Below are positions 36,897 to 45,526 of a stretch of 64,000 nucleotides of DNA, one piece after another. The notes under the pieces are model-generated. The model was not told where the DNA came from, did not search any database, and saw nothing but the letters and a program-made list of their open reading frames with translations. This DNA is from Hathewaya limosa (GTDB lineage: Bacteria; Bacillota; Clostridia; Clostridiales; Clostridiaceae): the NCBI RefSeq assembly GCF_030815255.1, contig NZ_JAUSWN010000001.1, positions 186,001-250,000 of the forward strand. Reading direction: 5' to 3'. A program made the position numbers and the translations under genes. Position 1 is the first letter of the stretch. Every line of letters begins with the position of its first letter.

Positions 36897-37652
36897 TTAA
36901 TTTACTAAAAGATTTAATAGTATATTTGGAAGGTTACTGTTTGTAGTTTTAGCTAAATTTTTCGCAGATATTATAAAAAAATGTTTTATAACAGTTCCTG
37001 ATTTATGAGTTTGCTCATATTTTTTTAAAGCATTTATAACCTGTAGTTGTCTTTTTTTCGCAAGAGCTATGTTTTTATTTGATGAATATATATTTGGTGC
37101 TTGGGGTAAACCAGCTAAGGACGTAGCCTCGTTTAAACTTAAATTCTCAGGCGTTTTTTCAAAGTATCCTTTTGAGGCTTGTTTTATACCAATATATCCA
37201 TTTCCAAAAGGGATAACATTAACATACAATTCTAAAAGTTCATTTTTAGAATAATTTTTTTCAAGTTCTATAGCTAAAAACAATTCTTTAAATTTTCTAC
37301 TAAAACTTTTTTCATTTGATAAATATAAATTTTTAGCTAACTGTTGGGTTATTGTGCTTCCACCTTGTACAATTTTTTTTGCCTCAATATTTTTAAAGGT
37401 GGATCGTACTATTGATATAATGTCAATAGCTCCATGATTATAAAATCTATGATCTTCAGTTGCTATAATAGAATTTAAAAATTTTTTATCAATATTATTC
37501 AATTGTATATAAGAAGCATCATTTTTAACATCATATATTTTATTTTGTAATGCTTTATTATCTATGGTTAAATTTGTACTTAAATATCCTAAAGTTATAA
37601 TTAAAAGTATTCCTAGAAACATAAAAAATTTAAACAATTTTGTTTTGTTCAT
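36897..37652 (-). CDS. mtgA: Monofunctional peptidoglycan glycosyltransferase (GT51)
   Basis: Polymerises lipid II glycan strands without a transpeptidase domain. The 251 aa have an N-terminal membrane helix (about 7-26) and GT51 motifs IATEDHRFYNHG (catalytic Glu), QGGSTITQQLAKNL, KELFLAIELE and PFGNGYIGIKQAS. The last 50 residues are a family-atypical tail. AAGGAGG lies before the ATG at 37652. An insertion sequence begins 36 bases upstream of the start, so the gene has lost its natural promoter-proximal region and may now depend on element or read-through transcription. Confidence 0.88.
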   Translation of the reverse strand: MNKTKLFKFFMFLGILLIITLGYLSTNLTIDNKALQNKIYDVKNDASYIQLNNIDKKFLNSIIATEDHRFYNHGAIDIISIVRSTFKNIEAKKIVQGGSTITQQLAKNLYLSNEKSFSRKFKELFLAIELEKNYSKNELLELYVNVIPFGNGYIGIKQASKGYFEKTPENLSLNEATSLAGLPQAPNIYSSNKNIALAKKRQLQVINALKKYEQTHKSGTVIKHFFIISAKNLAKTTNSNLPNILLNLLVN

Positions 37653-37671
37653 ATCTTTTTATCCTCCTTAA

Positions 37672-37687
37672 AAGAACTGTTTTTCTT
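37672..37687. repeat. 16-bp direct repeat, left copy
   Basis: AAGAACTGTTTTTCTT abuts the left end of the insertion sequence; an identical copy abuts the right end at 39445-39460. Probable target duplication of unusual length. Confidence 0.7.
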
Positions 37688-37817
37688 AGTCGCTTGCGGA
37701 ATTTCGCAAGCGTTGATTCGCCTAACTTTTTAGCCGTTAGGCTTTTATATTTTCCTCCACTATGAAATAATAAATGTTGTCACGCAAAATAATAAACCAT
37801 AGCGGAGGAGAACAAAC

Positions 37818-39299
37818 ATGTTTTGTCTTAATAAAATTAAACAACTAAATCTTTTTGAACAGGTATCTGAATTAAAACACATGACTACTAAACAACCCGT
37901 AGGGTTCATTGAGTTACTTGCTCATAACTTTGATATTAATACCTTCATTCCTAATTCATTTAAAGAACACTATTATTCTGACTTAGGAAAGGATAGAGAA
38001 TATGAACTTTCTTCTGTGTTATCAGCACTACTAATCATGCAAATATTTCATATACCTACTACTGTTTTACTAACAATTTTTCTTGTATTTTCTACTGAAA
38101 TAAGAGAATTCTGTGGTTTTTACAAATCACTACCTGATGAATCATTTTTCAGTAGATTTAAAACTACATTTGAAAATGATCTTAGTAATTTATTTGACTC
38201 AATGGCTCTTAAAGTCATTGATATCTGTGAAGATATTAATAATAATCTTCCAAATGATTCACCTATGAAAAACCTTAATTCTATGATTATATACGATACT
38301 TCTGGCTTAAAACCAAGAGTTAAAGAAAATAATCCTAAAACTCTTGTAGCTGAAATCAACAGGCAGAAATCTTATGCTAAAGCTACAAACAAAGAAATTT
38401 TTAATCCTTATGCTGCCGCATATAAGAACATGCCTAAATTTGCACAAGCTAATTCTAATATCAAATTAGACTTTGTTAATGGGCATTTCGGCTACTTTTA
38501 TAAATTTGGTCTTTTAACAAATGGTTGGGGTATTCCCTTAAATATAAAGTTTCTCGATGAGGATTTTTACAAATCCTTAGATGAAAAAAATTTTATTACT
38601 CCTGAAGAACAAAAATATTTTTATGATAATGCTTCTCTAAAGCCAGTAGTTATGCCATTTTTAGAAAACTTAAAAGCTAATTCTAATTTTAAATTTGAAA
38701 CTTTTTTAGGTGATTCTGAATTTGATAGTTATGATAATTTTGGCTTACTTAAGCATTTAGAATTTAAACGAGTATTTATACCTCTTAATTCTCGTAATCA
38801 GTCCAATAATAAAATCGGAGATTTAGAATATAATACCCAAGGTATCCCTCTTTGTCCGTTAACTAAAGAAGAATTTAAATCCGAAGGATCTTGTAAAGGT
38901 AAAAATAGAAGTCTTAGATTTAAATTCACATGCCCAAAATCTCATAGAGATAAAAAAGGTAAATGTTATCATACATGCAAAAACCCTTGTACTGATAACA
39001 AAAGTGGTCGTATAACTTATGTTTATCCTGATAAAGATTTTAGACTTTATCCTGGTGTCCAAAGAAACTCAAAAGAGTGGGATGAAAATTATACAATTCG
39101 TACATCTATTGAAAGATGTATATCTTCTCTTAAGTTCAACCCATGTATTGAACAACCAAGAACAGTAAACACCATAACCATGCGTGCTGATTTATATTTA
39201 ACCGCTATAGCTAAACTTATAAATGTTATCGTAGCTTACGCTATGAATAAGCCTAATTATATAAGAAGTATAAACAAATTTCTTAAAATAATAGCATAG
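37818..39299 (+). CDS. DDE transposase (IS4/IS1182-like superfamily)
   Basis: Protein of 493 aa, intact. The N-terminal 150 residues resemble the InsH/DUF772-type DNA-binding region (LSALLIMQIF, PDESFFSRFK). The catalytic triad is likely D in IIYDTSG (about 160), D in LGDSEFD (about 293) and E in RTSIERC (about 433). A cysteine/histidine-rich insert (CPKSH, CYHTC, NPCT) lies before the last catalytic residue and may bind zinc. GCGGAGGAG precedes the ATG. The exact IS family needs a database comparison. Confidence 0.85.
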   Translation: MFCLNKIKQLNLFEQVSELKHMTTKQPVGFIELLAHNFDINTFIPNSFKEHYYSDLGKDREYELSSVLSALLIMQIFHIPTTVLLTIFLVFSTEIREFCGFYKSLPDESFFSRFKTTFENDLSNLFDSMALKVIDICEDINNNLPNDSPMKNLNSMIIYDTSGLKPRVKENNPKTLVAEINRQKSYAKATNKEIFNPYAAAYKNMPKFAQANSNIKLDFVNGHFGYFYKFGLLTNGWGIPLNIKFLDEDFYKSLDEKNFITPEEQKYFYDNASLKPVVMPFLENLKANSNFKFETFLGDSEFDSYDNFGLLKHLEFKRVFIPLNSRNQSNNKIGDLEYNTQGIPLCPLTKEEFKSEGSCKGKNRSLRFKFTCPKSHRDKKGKCYHTCKNPCTDNKSGRITYVYPDKDFRLYPGVQRNSKEWDENYTIRTSIERCISSLKFNPCIEQPRTVNTITMRADLYLTAIAKLINVIVAYAMNKPNYIRSINKFLKIIA

Positions 39300-39341
39300 T
39301 TAACATATCCACAACTAAATATCAACTGAAATGCTACGCAT

Positions 39342-39365
39342 GCCTTTTTCCCAAAAGGCTTTTTG
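39342..39365 (+). terminator. Terminator of the transposase gene
   Basis: GCCTTTT-TCCC-AAAAGGC stem followed by six T. Confidence 0.8.
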
Positions 39366-39444
39366 TCGTGAAGTTTTTTTCACATTTTTAATCAAAATGT
39401 AGAAAATTATCCACAACTTTTAATTTTCAATTCTGCAATCATCT

Positions 39445-39475
39445 AAGAACTGTTTTTCTTTATGATATTATTATA
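39445..39475 (-). promoter_or_regulatory. Displaced 5' region of mtgA (direct-repeat copy and candidate -10)
   Basis: The right copy of the 16-bp repeat (39445-39460) is followed, reading the minus strand backwards, by TATAAT at 39475-39470. Its -35 match is weak. In the uninterrupted arrangement this would sit about 30-60 bases before the mtgA ribosome site. Confidence 0.45.
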
Positions 39476-39656
39476 GAATTTAAAGGGAAAATTTCATATT
39501 TAAATTCATTACGTTAATCTTTCATTTATGTAAGATTAATAATTTTTGTATGAAAAACAAATTAAGAATATAAAGATGAGAATAAGTTTATATAAAAACA
39601 AGAATTCATGTTAAAATATATATACTGTAAATAAATATTAATTGGAAGGTGTAAAT

Positions 39657-40160
39657 ATGATAAAAAAAGAATTTAGAGGAATTAATCCTGAAATTCATGA
39701 AGATACATTTATAGCAGAAAATGCAGTTATTATAGGAGATGTACATATAAATAAAGATGCGAATATTTGGTATGGTGCTGTTTTAAGAGGAGATATAAAC
39801 AGTATAACTATTGGAGAGGGAAGTAACATTCAAGAAAATTGTACAGTTCATGTAGGAGATAAAGAACCCGTTACAATGGGTAAAGGAGTTACAGTAGGCC
39901 ATAATTGTATTATACATGGATGTAGTATAGGAGATTATTGTTTGATAGGTATGGGGTCTACCATATTAAATGGAGCTAAGATAGGAGCTAATTGTTTAAT
40001 AGGGGCTGGAAGTTTAGTTACTGGAAATAAAGAGATTCCAGAAGGGTCTCTTTGTTTGGGGTCACCGGCAAAATTTATAAGACAACTTACAGAAGAAGAA
40101 ATAGGAAATCTTAAAAATTCAGCTGAAAATTATATTAAGATTTCTAAAGAATATAAATAA
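39657..40160 (+). CDS. Gamma-class carbonic anhydrase-like hexapeptide protein
   Basis: Trimeric left-handed beta-helix protein of 167 aa. Hexapeptide repeats (for example GDVHINKDANIWYGAVLRGD) run through the sequence. Metal histidines fit HVGD, GHNC and HGCS. It may be a carbonic anhydrase or acyltransferase-like homologue. The frame opens at TTG 39642, but the GGAAGGTG site fits ATG 39657. The AT-rich gap before it (39461-39656) also contains the former mtgA promoter on the other strand. Confidence 0.85.
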   Translation: MIKKEFRGINPEIHEDTFIAENAVIIGDVHINKDANIWYGAVLRGDINSITIGEGSNIQENCTVHVGDKEPVTMGKGVTVGHNCIIHGCSIGDYCLIGMGSTILNGAKIGANCLIGAGSLVTGNKEIPEGSLCLGSPAKFIRQLTEEEIGNLKNSAENYIKISKEYK

Positions 40161-40253
40161 ATATAACATATAAATCAATTGAACATATATGTTGGTAATG
40201 ATATACTTTTAATAATGTGAATTAAACTTTTCCATAAAGGAGAACTGTAAGAC

Positions 40254-40745
40254 ATGTTTAAATTAAATTGTATAGAAAGTATGACAATTGAGCAAAAATA
40301 TAGATATATGTTAAATTTATTACAGGCACAGTTGAGTTCCGAAAAAAATAACTTAGCAAATCTTTCAAATGCCTCAGCTATTATAAATGTAATTTTTCAT
40401 GATATAAACTGGGTAGGTTTTTATTTCATGGAAAATGATGAACTTGTTTTAGGACCTTTTCAAGGACTTCCAGCTTGTAATAGAATAAAAGTTGGTGCTG
40501 GAGTATGTGGAACGGCAGTAGCACAAGAGAAAGTCCAAAGGGTTTATGATGTACATAAATTTCCAACGCATATAGCTTGTGATGAGGCTACCAGATCGGA
40601 AATAGTTGTACCAATAAAGGTTAAAGGTGAGGTATTTGGAGTTTTAGATATAGATAGTCCGAAAATAGGAAGATTTACAGAATTAGAAGAAGAATATTTA
40701 ATTAAATTTGTTAAGATGTTGGAAAAGTATTTAAATGAAAACTAA
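40254..40745 (+). CDS. msrC: GAF-domain free methionine-(R)-sulfoxide reductase
   Basis: Reduces free methionine-R-sulfoxide. The 163 aa form one GAF domain with the fRMsr residues in GVCGTAVAQ, HIACDEATRSEIVVP and FGVLDIDSP; the cysteines in GLPAC, GVCG and IACD match the catalytic/resolving set. AAAGGAG precedes the ATG. The gene is 11 bases before cvfB and probably co-transcribed with it. Confidence 0.88.
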   Translation: MFKLNCIESMTIEQKYRYMLNLLQAQLSSEKNNLANLSNASAIINVIFHDINWVGFYFMENDELVLGPFQGLPACNRIKVGAGVCGTAVAQEKVQRVYDVHKFPTHIACDEATRSEIVVPIKVKGEVFGVLDIDSPKIGRFTELEEEYLIKFVKMLEKYLNEN

Positions 40746-40756
40746 AGGAGAATTTT

Positions 40757-41776
40757 ATGATAAGAATAGGTGAATATAATAAATTATTAGTAAAAAAAGA
40801 AAGAGATTTTGGATATTATTTAGGAGAAGATTTAGATCCTAATAATAAAGAGGAAATTTTAATTCCTTTTCCTAATATTCCAAGTAAAGAATTAAAAGTT
40901 GAAGAAGAAGTAGAAGTATTTGTTTATAAGGATTCAAAAGATAGACTAATAGCAACATTAAAAAAACCATTTGCTACAGTAGGGGAAGTTGCTTATTTAA
41001 AAGTTGTAGATAAGACAGAAATAGGTCACTTTATAGATTTTGGCTTAGAAAGAGATGTTTTAGTTCCATTTAAGGAGTTAGCTTATGATCTAGAAGTTGG
41101 AGAGAAATATTTATTTTACTTATATTTAGATAAAAGTGATAGAATAACTGCTACTACATATGTGGATAAATATCTTCATACTACAAATCATTTTAATGTA
41201 GGGGAAGAAGTTATGGCAACAGCTTATGGTGAACAAGAAAACGGGACAGTAATGGTTGCTATTCAAAATCTTTATATGGGTGTTATTTTAAAGAAAGAAA
41301 ATTTCTCTAAAATAAGACCAGGAGAAATTTTAAATGTAAGAGTTAAAAGATATTATGAAGATGGAAAGATGGAAGTTACTCCGAGAAAGAAGAGAATGGA
41401 AGAAACAAACGATTTAGAAACAGGAATTATGTGTTATTTAAGATCACATAATAATCATATGAAATTTAATGATGCATCTTCTCCAGAACAAATAAAAAGT
41501 GTATTTAAATGTAGTAAAAATGCTTTTAAAAGAGCACTTGGTGGTTTAATGAAAAAAGGAATGATAACTCAAGATGAACAAGGTACTACATTAATTAATG
41601 AAACACCTATTAGAGAAGTGAAACCTAAGAAAAATAATAATTTTAAAGGCAAAAATAATAAACTTAGTAAGAGTGAATATAAAAAAGAGTATAGAGAGTT
41701 AAAAAAAGAACTTATAGAAGCAGAAAAGAAAAAAGAAGAACAAAAAAATAAATTTTATGGTAAGTTCATGAAGTAA
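40757..41776 (+). CDS. CvfB-like S1-domain RNA-binding protein
   Basis: Protein of 339 aa of the CvfB/YitL family: three S1-like beta-barrel regions followed by a winged helix (residues about 220-285). It has a Clostridium-typical lysine/glutamate-rich tail (about 290-339) absent from shorter homologues. CvfB affects virulence factor expression in staphylococci; its role here is not known. AAAGGAG precedes the ATG. Confidence 0.82.
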   Translation: MIRIGEYNKLLVKKERDFGYYLGEDLDPNNKEEILIPFPNIPSKELKVEEEVEVFVYKDSKDRLIATLKKPFATVGEVAYLKVVDKTEIGHFIDFGLERDVLVPFKELAYDLEVGEKYLFYLYLDKSDRITATTYVDKYLHTTNHFNVGEEVMATAYGEQENGTVMVAIQNLYMGVILKKENFSKIRPGEILNVRVKRYYEDGKMEVTPRKKRMEETNDLETGIMCYLRSHNNHMKFNDASSPEQIKSVFKCSKNAFKRALGGLMKKGMITQDEQGTTLINETPIREVKPKKNNNFKGKNNKLSKSEYKKEYRELKKELIEAEKKKEEQKNKFYGKFMK

Positions 41777-41790
41777 TTATAATTAAAATA

Positions 41791-41821
41791 AAAATGCCGC
41801 CTAAATTAGGGGGCATTTTTA
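41791..41821. terminator. Bidirectional terminator (cvfB / P-type ATPase)
   Basis: AAAATGCCGCCTAA / TTAGGGGGCATTTT stem with a G-T pair and T run, between convergent genes. Confidence 0.85.
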
Positions 41822-41826
41822 TTATT

Positions 41827-44499
41827 TTAAGAATAACTTTTTTCATTCTTAGATCTTATAAATATTTTTGCTATTTCATTTATAATAAGAGGAACTAAAC
41901 TTAATCCACTTACAAATAACCAATCTATTAAAGTTAGGTCATGAACATTAAATATTTTTGCAAGGAATGGAACAGTAATAATTATATCTTGTAGGAAAAT
42001 ACCAAATATAATAGAAGCTATTATATATTTATTACTGAACAAACCTAGAGAGAAAATAGATTTTTTATCACTTCTCATATTAAGAGAATGTACTAATTGA
42101 GATATGCTTAATACTACAAATGCCATAGTTTGGGCATGCATTAAAGCATCTTTACTAATATTTTTAGGGAATATAGGGAATAAACTAGTAGTTCCACTAA
42201 AAATTCTAGCACCCAATACAAAAGCTGTTAAGGTAATAAATCCTATTAAAAGTCCATTTAGTATTAGGCCTAAAATAGAGCCTTTAAACAAACTGGAATT
42301 AGGATCTCTTGGCTTATTTTTCATTATATCAGGATCACTAGGATCCATTCCTAAAGAAAGTGCAGGGAAAGAATCCGTAATTAAATTAACCCATAAAATG
42401 TGAATAGGTTCTAATGGAGTATTCCAACCAAATAGTATAGCAAAGAATAAGGTTACAATTTCACCGATATTACAAGATAATAAGAAAAATATAGATTTTT
42501 TAATATTGTTAAATATGTTTCTTCCTTCTTCGATAGCTTTTACTATGGTTGAAAAGTTATCATCAGTAAGTATCATATCAGAAGCACCTTTAGCAACATC
42601 AGTACCTGTAATTCCCATTGATACACCAATATCTGCTATTTTTAAGGATGGGGCGTCATTTACTCCATCACCAGTCATGGAAACTATATTTCCTTTAGAT
42701 TTAAGAGCTTTTACTATCTTTACCTTATGTTCAGGAGATACTCTTGCAAATACTCTTAAAGAGTCAATTTTAGAACTGAGTTCACTATCTGATAATTTAT
42801 CTAACTCGGAACCTGACATTACTTCACTTTCATTAGAAGCGATTCCTAGTTCCTTTGCTATAGCAAAGGCTGTATTTTTATGATCACCAGTTATCATAAT
42901 AGTTTTTATTCCAGAAGCCTTTGTAAGACTTATTGAATCTTTAACTTCAATTCTAGGAGGATCAATCATACCGACTAAACCTATAAAAATTAAATCTTTT
43001 TCTAAAGAATAGATTTCTAAATGGGAATCTTTTGTTTCTTTATATGCAGATCCTAGTACTCTAAGAGCATCATTTGACATTAAATAAGAACTATCTAGAA
43101 TTTCTTTTTTATCTTTTTCAGTTAAATCTTTTATTTCACCATTGACCAAAATTTTAGTACAAATTTTTAATAAATTATCTATAGCGCCTTTGGTCATTAT
43201 ATAGAACTTATCGTTATATTCATTTACCGTAGTCATAAGTTTTCTATCTGAATCAAAAGGAATTTCATTTATTCTTTTATGACTTTTTTCAAGTTCAGAT
43301 TTTATTAGGTTATTATTAAAACCTACTTCTAATAATGCAATTTCTGTTGGATCACCAGTTCTAGATTCTTCAGAATATGTTGCATCATTGCATAGATTTA
43401 GGTTTTCTACTAAAAGTTTTTCACAAGAATCTTCCATACTAATTTCTGATATATCTTTAAGAACATTATTAGCATAATATTTAGTTACAGTCATTTTATT
43501 TTGTGTTAAAGTACCTGTTTTATCAGAACATATGATGTTTACAGCACCTAAGGTTTCTACAGCTGGAAGCTTTCTTATGATTGCATTTTGTTTAATCATT
43601 TTTTGAACACCTATAGCTAAAACTATAGTAACAATTGCAGGTAGTCCTTCGGGAATAGCTGCTACAGCTAAACTGATAGCAGTTAAGAACATTTCTAATA
43701 TATTTCTACCTTGAAATAATCCAACACCAAGCATAATGACACATATAACTAGGGCACCGATTCCTAAAGTTTTTCCAAGTTCACCTAATTTTTTTTGAAG
43801 AGGTGTTTCATCATTATTGTCTTCATCAAGCATTTTTGCTATTTTACCTATTTCAGTATTCATACCAGTCTCTACAGCTACACCAATACCTCTACCATAG
43901 GTTACCAATGTGGACATAAATGCCATATTTTTTTGATCACCTAAGGGAGTATCTTCACCAGTAGTAATAGTATCATTATTTTTTTCTACTGGAACGGACT
44001 CACCAGTTAAAGCAGATTCTTCGATTTGTAAATTAGCACTTTCAATAAGTCTTAAATCACAGGGAATATAGCGTCCAGCATCTAATACTATAATGTCTCC
44101 GGGAACTACTTGTTCTGAAGGAAGTTCTATAAGGGAACTGTCACGTTTTACTATAGCTTTTGGCGTAGACATTTCTTTTAATGCTTCTAATGCTTTTTCA
44201 GCTTTAGATTCTTGTACCACTCCAACAATAGCATTGACTAAAATAACAATACCAATAACTATGGAATCACTTACTTCTCCTAAAAATGCAGATATAATAG
44301 CAGCTCCTATAAGTATATAGATTAATATATCATTAAGTTGAAGAAAAAAAAGTTGTAACATAGTTTTTTGTTTTTTACCTGTAAGTTTATTAGGACCATA
44401 TTTTTGTAAACGATTTTTAGCTTCTTCCGAATTTAATCCGGTTTTAGGATTTACATTAAGCTCATTTAAAACATCTGAATTGTCTTTATAAAACCACAT
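41827..44499 (-). CDS. P-type cation ATPase, probable Mn2+ exporter
   Basis: P2A-type (SERCA-like) pump of 890 aa with ten predicted helices. It has the phosphatase motif LTGES, phosphorylation site CSDKTGTLT, TGDGVNDAPSL hinge, and the helix-4 motif AAIPEGLPAIV that holds ions. Annotated by family as a calcium pump. However, the gene is preceded by a yybP-ykoY manganese riboswitch with a terminator, so manganese export is the better prediction. AGAGGTGAT precedes the ATG. Transcribed alone. Confidence 0.88.
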   Translation of the reverse strand: MWFYKDNSDVLNELNVNPKTGLNSEEAKNRLQKYGPNKLTGKKQKTMLQLFFLQLNDILIYILIGAAIISAFLGEVSDSIVIGIVILVNAIVGVVQESKAEKALEALKEMSTPKAIVKRDSSLIELPSEQVVPGDIIVLDAGRYIPCDLRLIESANLQIEESALTGESVPVEKNNDTITTGEDTPLGDQKNMAFMSTLVTYGRGIGVAVETGMNTEIGKIAKMLDEDNNDETPLQKKLGELGKTLGIGALVICVIMLGVGLFQGRNILEMFLTAISLAVAAIPEGLPAIVTIVLAIGVQKMIKQNAIIRKLPAVETLGAVNIICSDKTGTLTQNKMTVTKYYANNVLKDISEISMEDSCEKLLVENLNLCNDATYSEESRTGDPTEIALLEVGFNNNLIKSELEKSHKRINEIPFDSDRKLMTTVNEYNDKFYIMTKGAIDNLLKICTKILVNGEIKDLTEKDKKEILDSSYLMSNDALRVLGSAYKETKDSHLEIYSLEKDLIFIGLVGMIDPPRIEVKDSISLTKASGIKTIMITGDHKNTAFAIAKELGIASNESEVMSGSELDKLSDSELSSKIDSLRVFARVSPEHKVKIVKALKSKGNIVSMTGDGVNDAPSLKIADIGVSMGITGTDVAKGASDMILTDDNFSTIVKAIEEGRNIFNNIKKSIFFLLSCNIGEIVTLFFAILFGWNTPLEPIHILWVNLITDSFPALSLGMDPSDPDIMKNKPRDPNSSLFKGSILGLILNGLLIGFITLTAFVLGARIFSGTTSLFPIFPKNISKDALMHAQTMAFVVLSISQLVHSLNMRSDKKSIFSLGLFSNKYIIASIIFGIFLQDIIITVPFLAKIFNVHDLTLIDWLFVSGLSLVPLIINEIAKIFIRSKNEKSYS

Positions 44500-44514
44500 T
44501 AAAAAATCACCTCT

Positions 44515-44740
44515 TTTTTAGTATCTCAAAAAAAAAATTTTGTAAACAAAAAAGACCTTGTTCTTAATTATTTAAATGTAATTTTAGATATTAATATTAT
44601 AATAACCAAAATTACATTTATAATAACTAGAACAAAGGTCTTGCAAACTCAAAATTTATAGAGTTAATTATCCGGACTATATAGTCGTACTGACGAATAA
44701 TTAAAAACTTAAAAAGTTTTTGCTACTCCCCTAAGCTTAT
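44515..44740 (-). ncRNA. yybP-ykoY manganese riboswitch with transcription terminator
   Basis: Read on the minus strand from 44740. The aptamer has GGGGAGTAGC (P1/L1 motif), a short AAAAACTT/AAGTTTTT helix, AATTAT...CGTCAGTACG...CCGG-ATAATT (L3 motif), AACTC/GAGTT helix, and the closing TGCAAGACCTTTG at about 44643-44631. The AAGACCTTTGTTCT segment also forms the 5' arm of a long terminator, with AGAACAAGGTCTT plus a T run at about 44568-44545. Sequestering that arm in the ligand-bound aptamer would allow transcription. This is an on-switch upstream of the P-type ATPase. Confidence 0.9.
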
Positions 44741-44769
44741 ATAATTATTATATTACACTTTACTATATT

Positions 44770-44798
44770 ATAGTATAAATTTATGAAAATTTAACCAA
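44770..44798 (-). promoter_or_regulatory. Promoter of the riboswitch-ATPase transcript
   Basis: On the minus strand TTGGTT (44798-44793) and TACTAT (44775-44770) with a 17-base spacer, about 30-40 bases before the aptamer. The stretch 44799-45035 is otherwise featureless AT-rich DNA. Confidence 0.55.
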
Positions 44799-45048
44799 AA
44801 CAATTAATTTAAAATCAGTATATCACACCATATACTTCAAAACAATAATTAAGATATTTATTTTTATTAAGACTTATGTAAAAATTATATAATAACATAT
44901 ACTTTTTAAAATTAAATAAAAACAATATCTATACATTTTATTTAGTAGTTTAGAAATTTTAAATTTGATATAATAAAAATATAGAAATTTTTATGGAAAA
45001 AACATATTAACATAAATAAAATTAATAGAAGATTATTTGGAGGGTTAT

Positions 45049-45471
45049 ATGGAAATTAATAGAGTTAGTAGGCCATCTACAATAAAAGGTGAGAAAAGAA
45101 CTATTACATCAAAAAAAGATTTTTCTCAAAGTTTTAATTTTGCAAGACAAAAAAAATCTGAAGAAGAATTAAAAAAATTGCTTAAAGATATTAAAAGTAA
45201 AGGAGATAGATTAGCAGTTTCAAAATGTTATGCTGATGTTAAGGCATATAAAAATTTGATTAAGGAATATTTAAAATCTGTTTTGGAATATATGTATACA
45301 GTAAAAAAAGATATAAGCTTTTGGCAGACACAGTACTATGTTACTGTAGATACTATAGACGGTAAGTTAGAGGAATTAACCAAAGCATTATTATCTGATG
45401 AGAAAGATAATTTAAATATTGCAGCTACTATAGATGAAATAACAGGTTTAGTTGTGGATATGTACAGATAA
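45049..45471 (+). CDS. YaaR-family (DUF327) protein
   Basis: Protein of 140 aa, helical, with the YaaR-type core KCYADVKAYKNLIKEYLK and the DTIDGKLEEL segment. Function unknown; found across Firmicutes. The frame opens at TTG 45037, which contains the ribosome site GGAGGG; ATG 45049 fits it. Single-gene unit ending at a terminator. Confidence 0.82.
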   Translation: MEINRVSRPSTIKGEKRTITSKKDFSQSFNFARQKKSEEELKKLLKDIKSKGDRLAVSKCYADVKAYKNLIKEYLKSVLEYMYTVKKDISFWQTQYYVTVDTIDGKLEELTKALLSDEKDNLNIAATIDEITGLVVDMYR

Positions 45472-45472
45472 C

Positions 45473-45515
45473 AAAAAAGGTTCAAAAAGAGTATAGTCTA
45501 TTTGAACCTTTTTAT
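45473..45515. terminator. Bidirectional terminator (yaaR / nadE)
   Basis: AAAAAGGTTCAAA / TTTGAACCTTTTT stem between convergent genes. Confidence 0.85.
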
Positions 45516-45526
45516 TAATTGAAAAT

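Larger units (their letters stand above)
37688..39444 (+). mobile_element. Complete insertion sequence, about 1.76 kb
   Basis: The ends are imperfect inverted repeats: AGTCGCTTGCGGAATT at the left and the reverse complement AGATGATTGCAGAATT at the right, 12 of 16 identical. Both are flanked by an identical 16-bp direct repeat. Two hairpins lie in the left end (37691-37712, CGCTTGCG stem; 37721-37743, GCCTAAC stem followed by T-rich sequence). They would block incoming transcription, as in many elements. One intact transposase gene fills the rest. Confidence 0.8.

Noticed and set aside
41827..44499. Naming the P-type ATPase a calcium pump
   Set aside because: Family similarity alone suggests calcium, but the Mn2+ riboswitch in its leader makes manganese the better substrate call.
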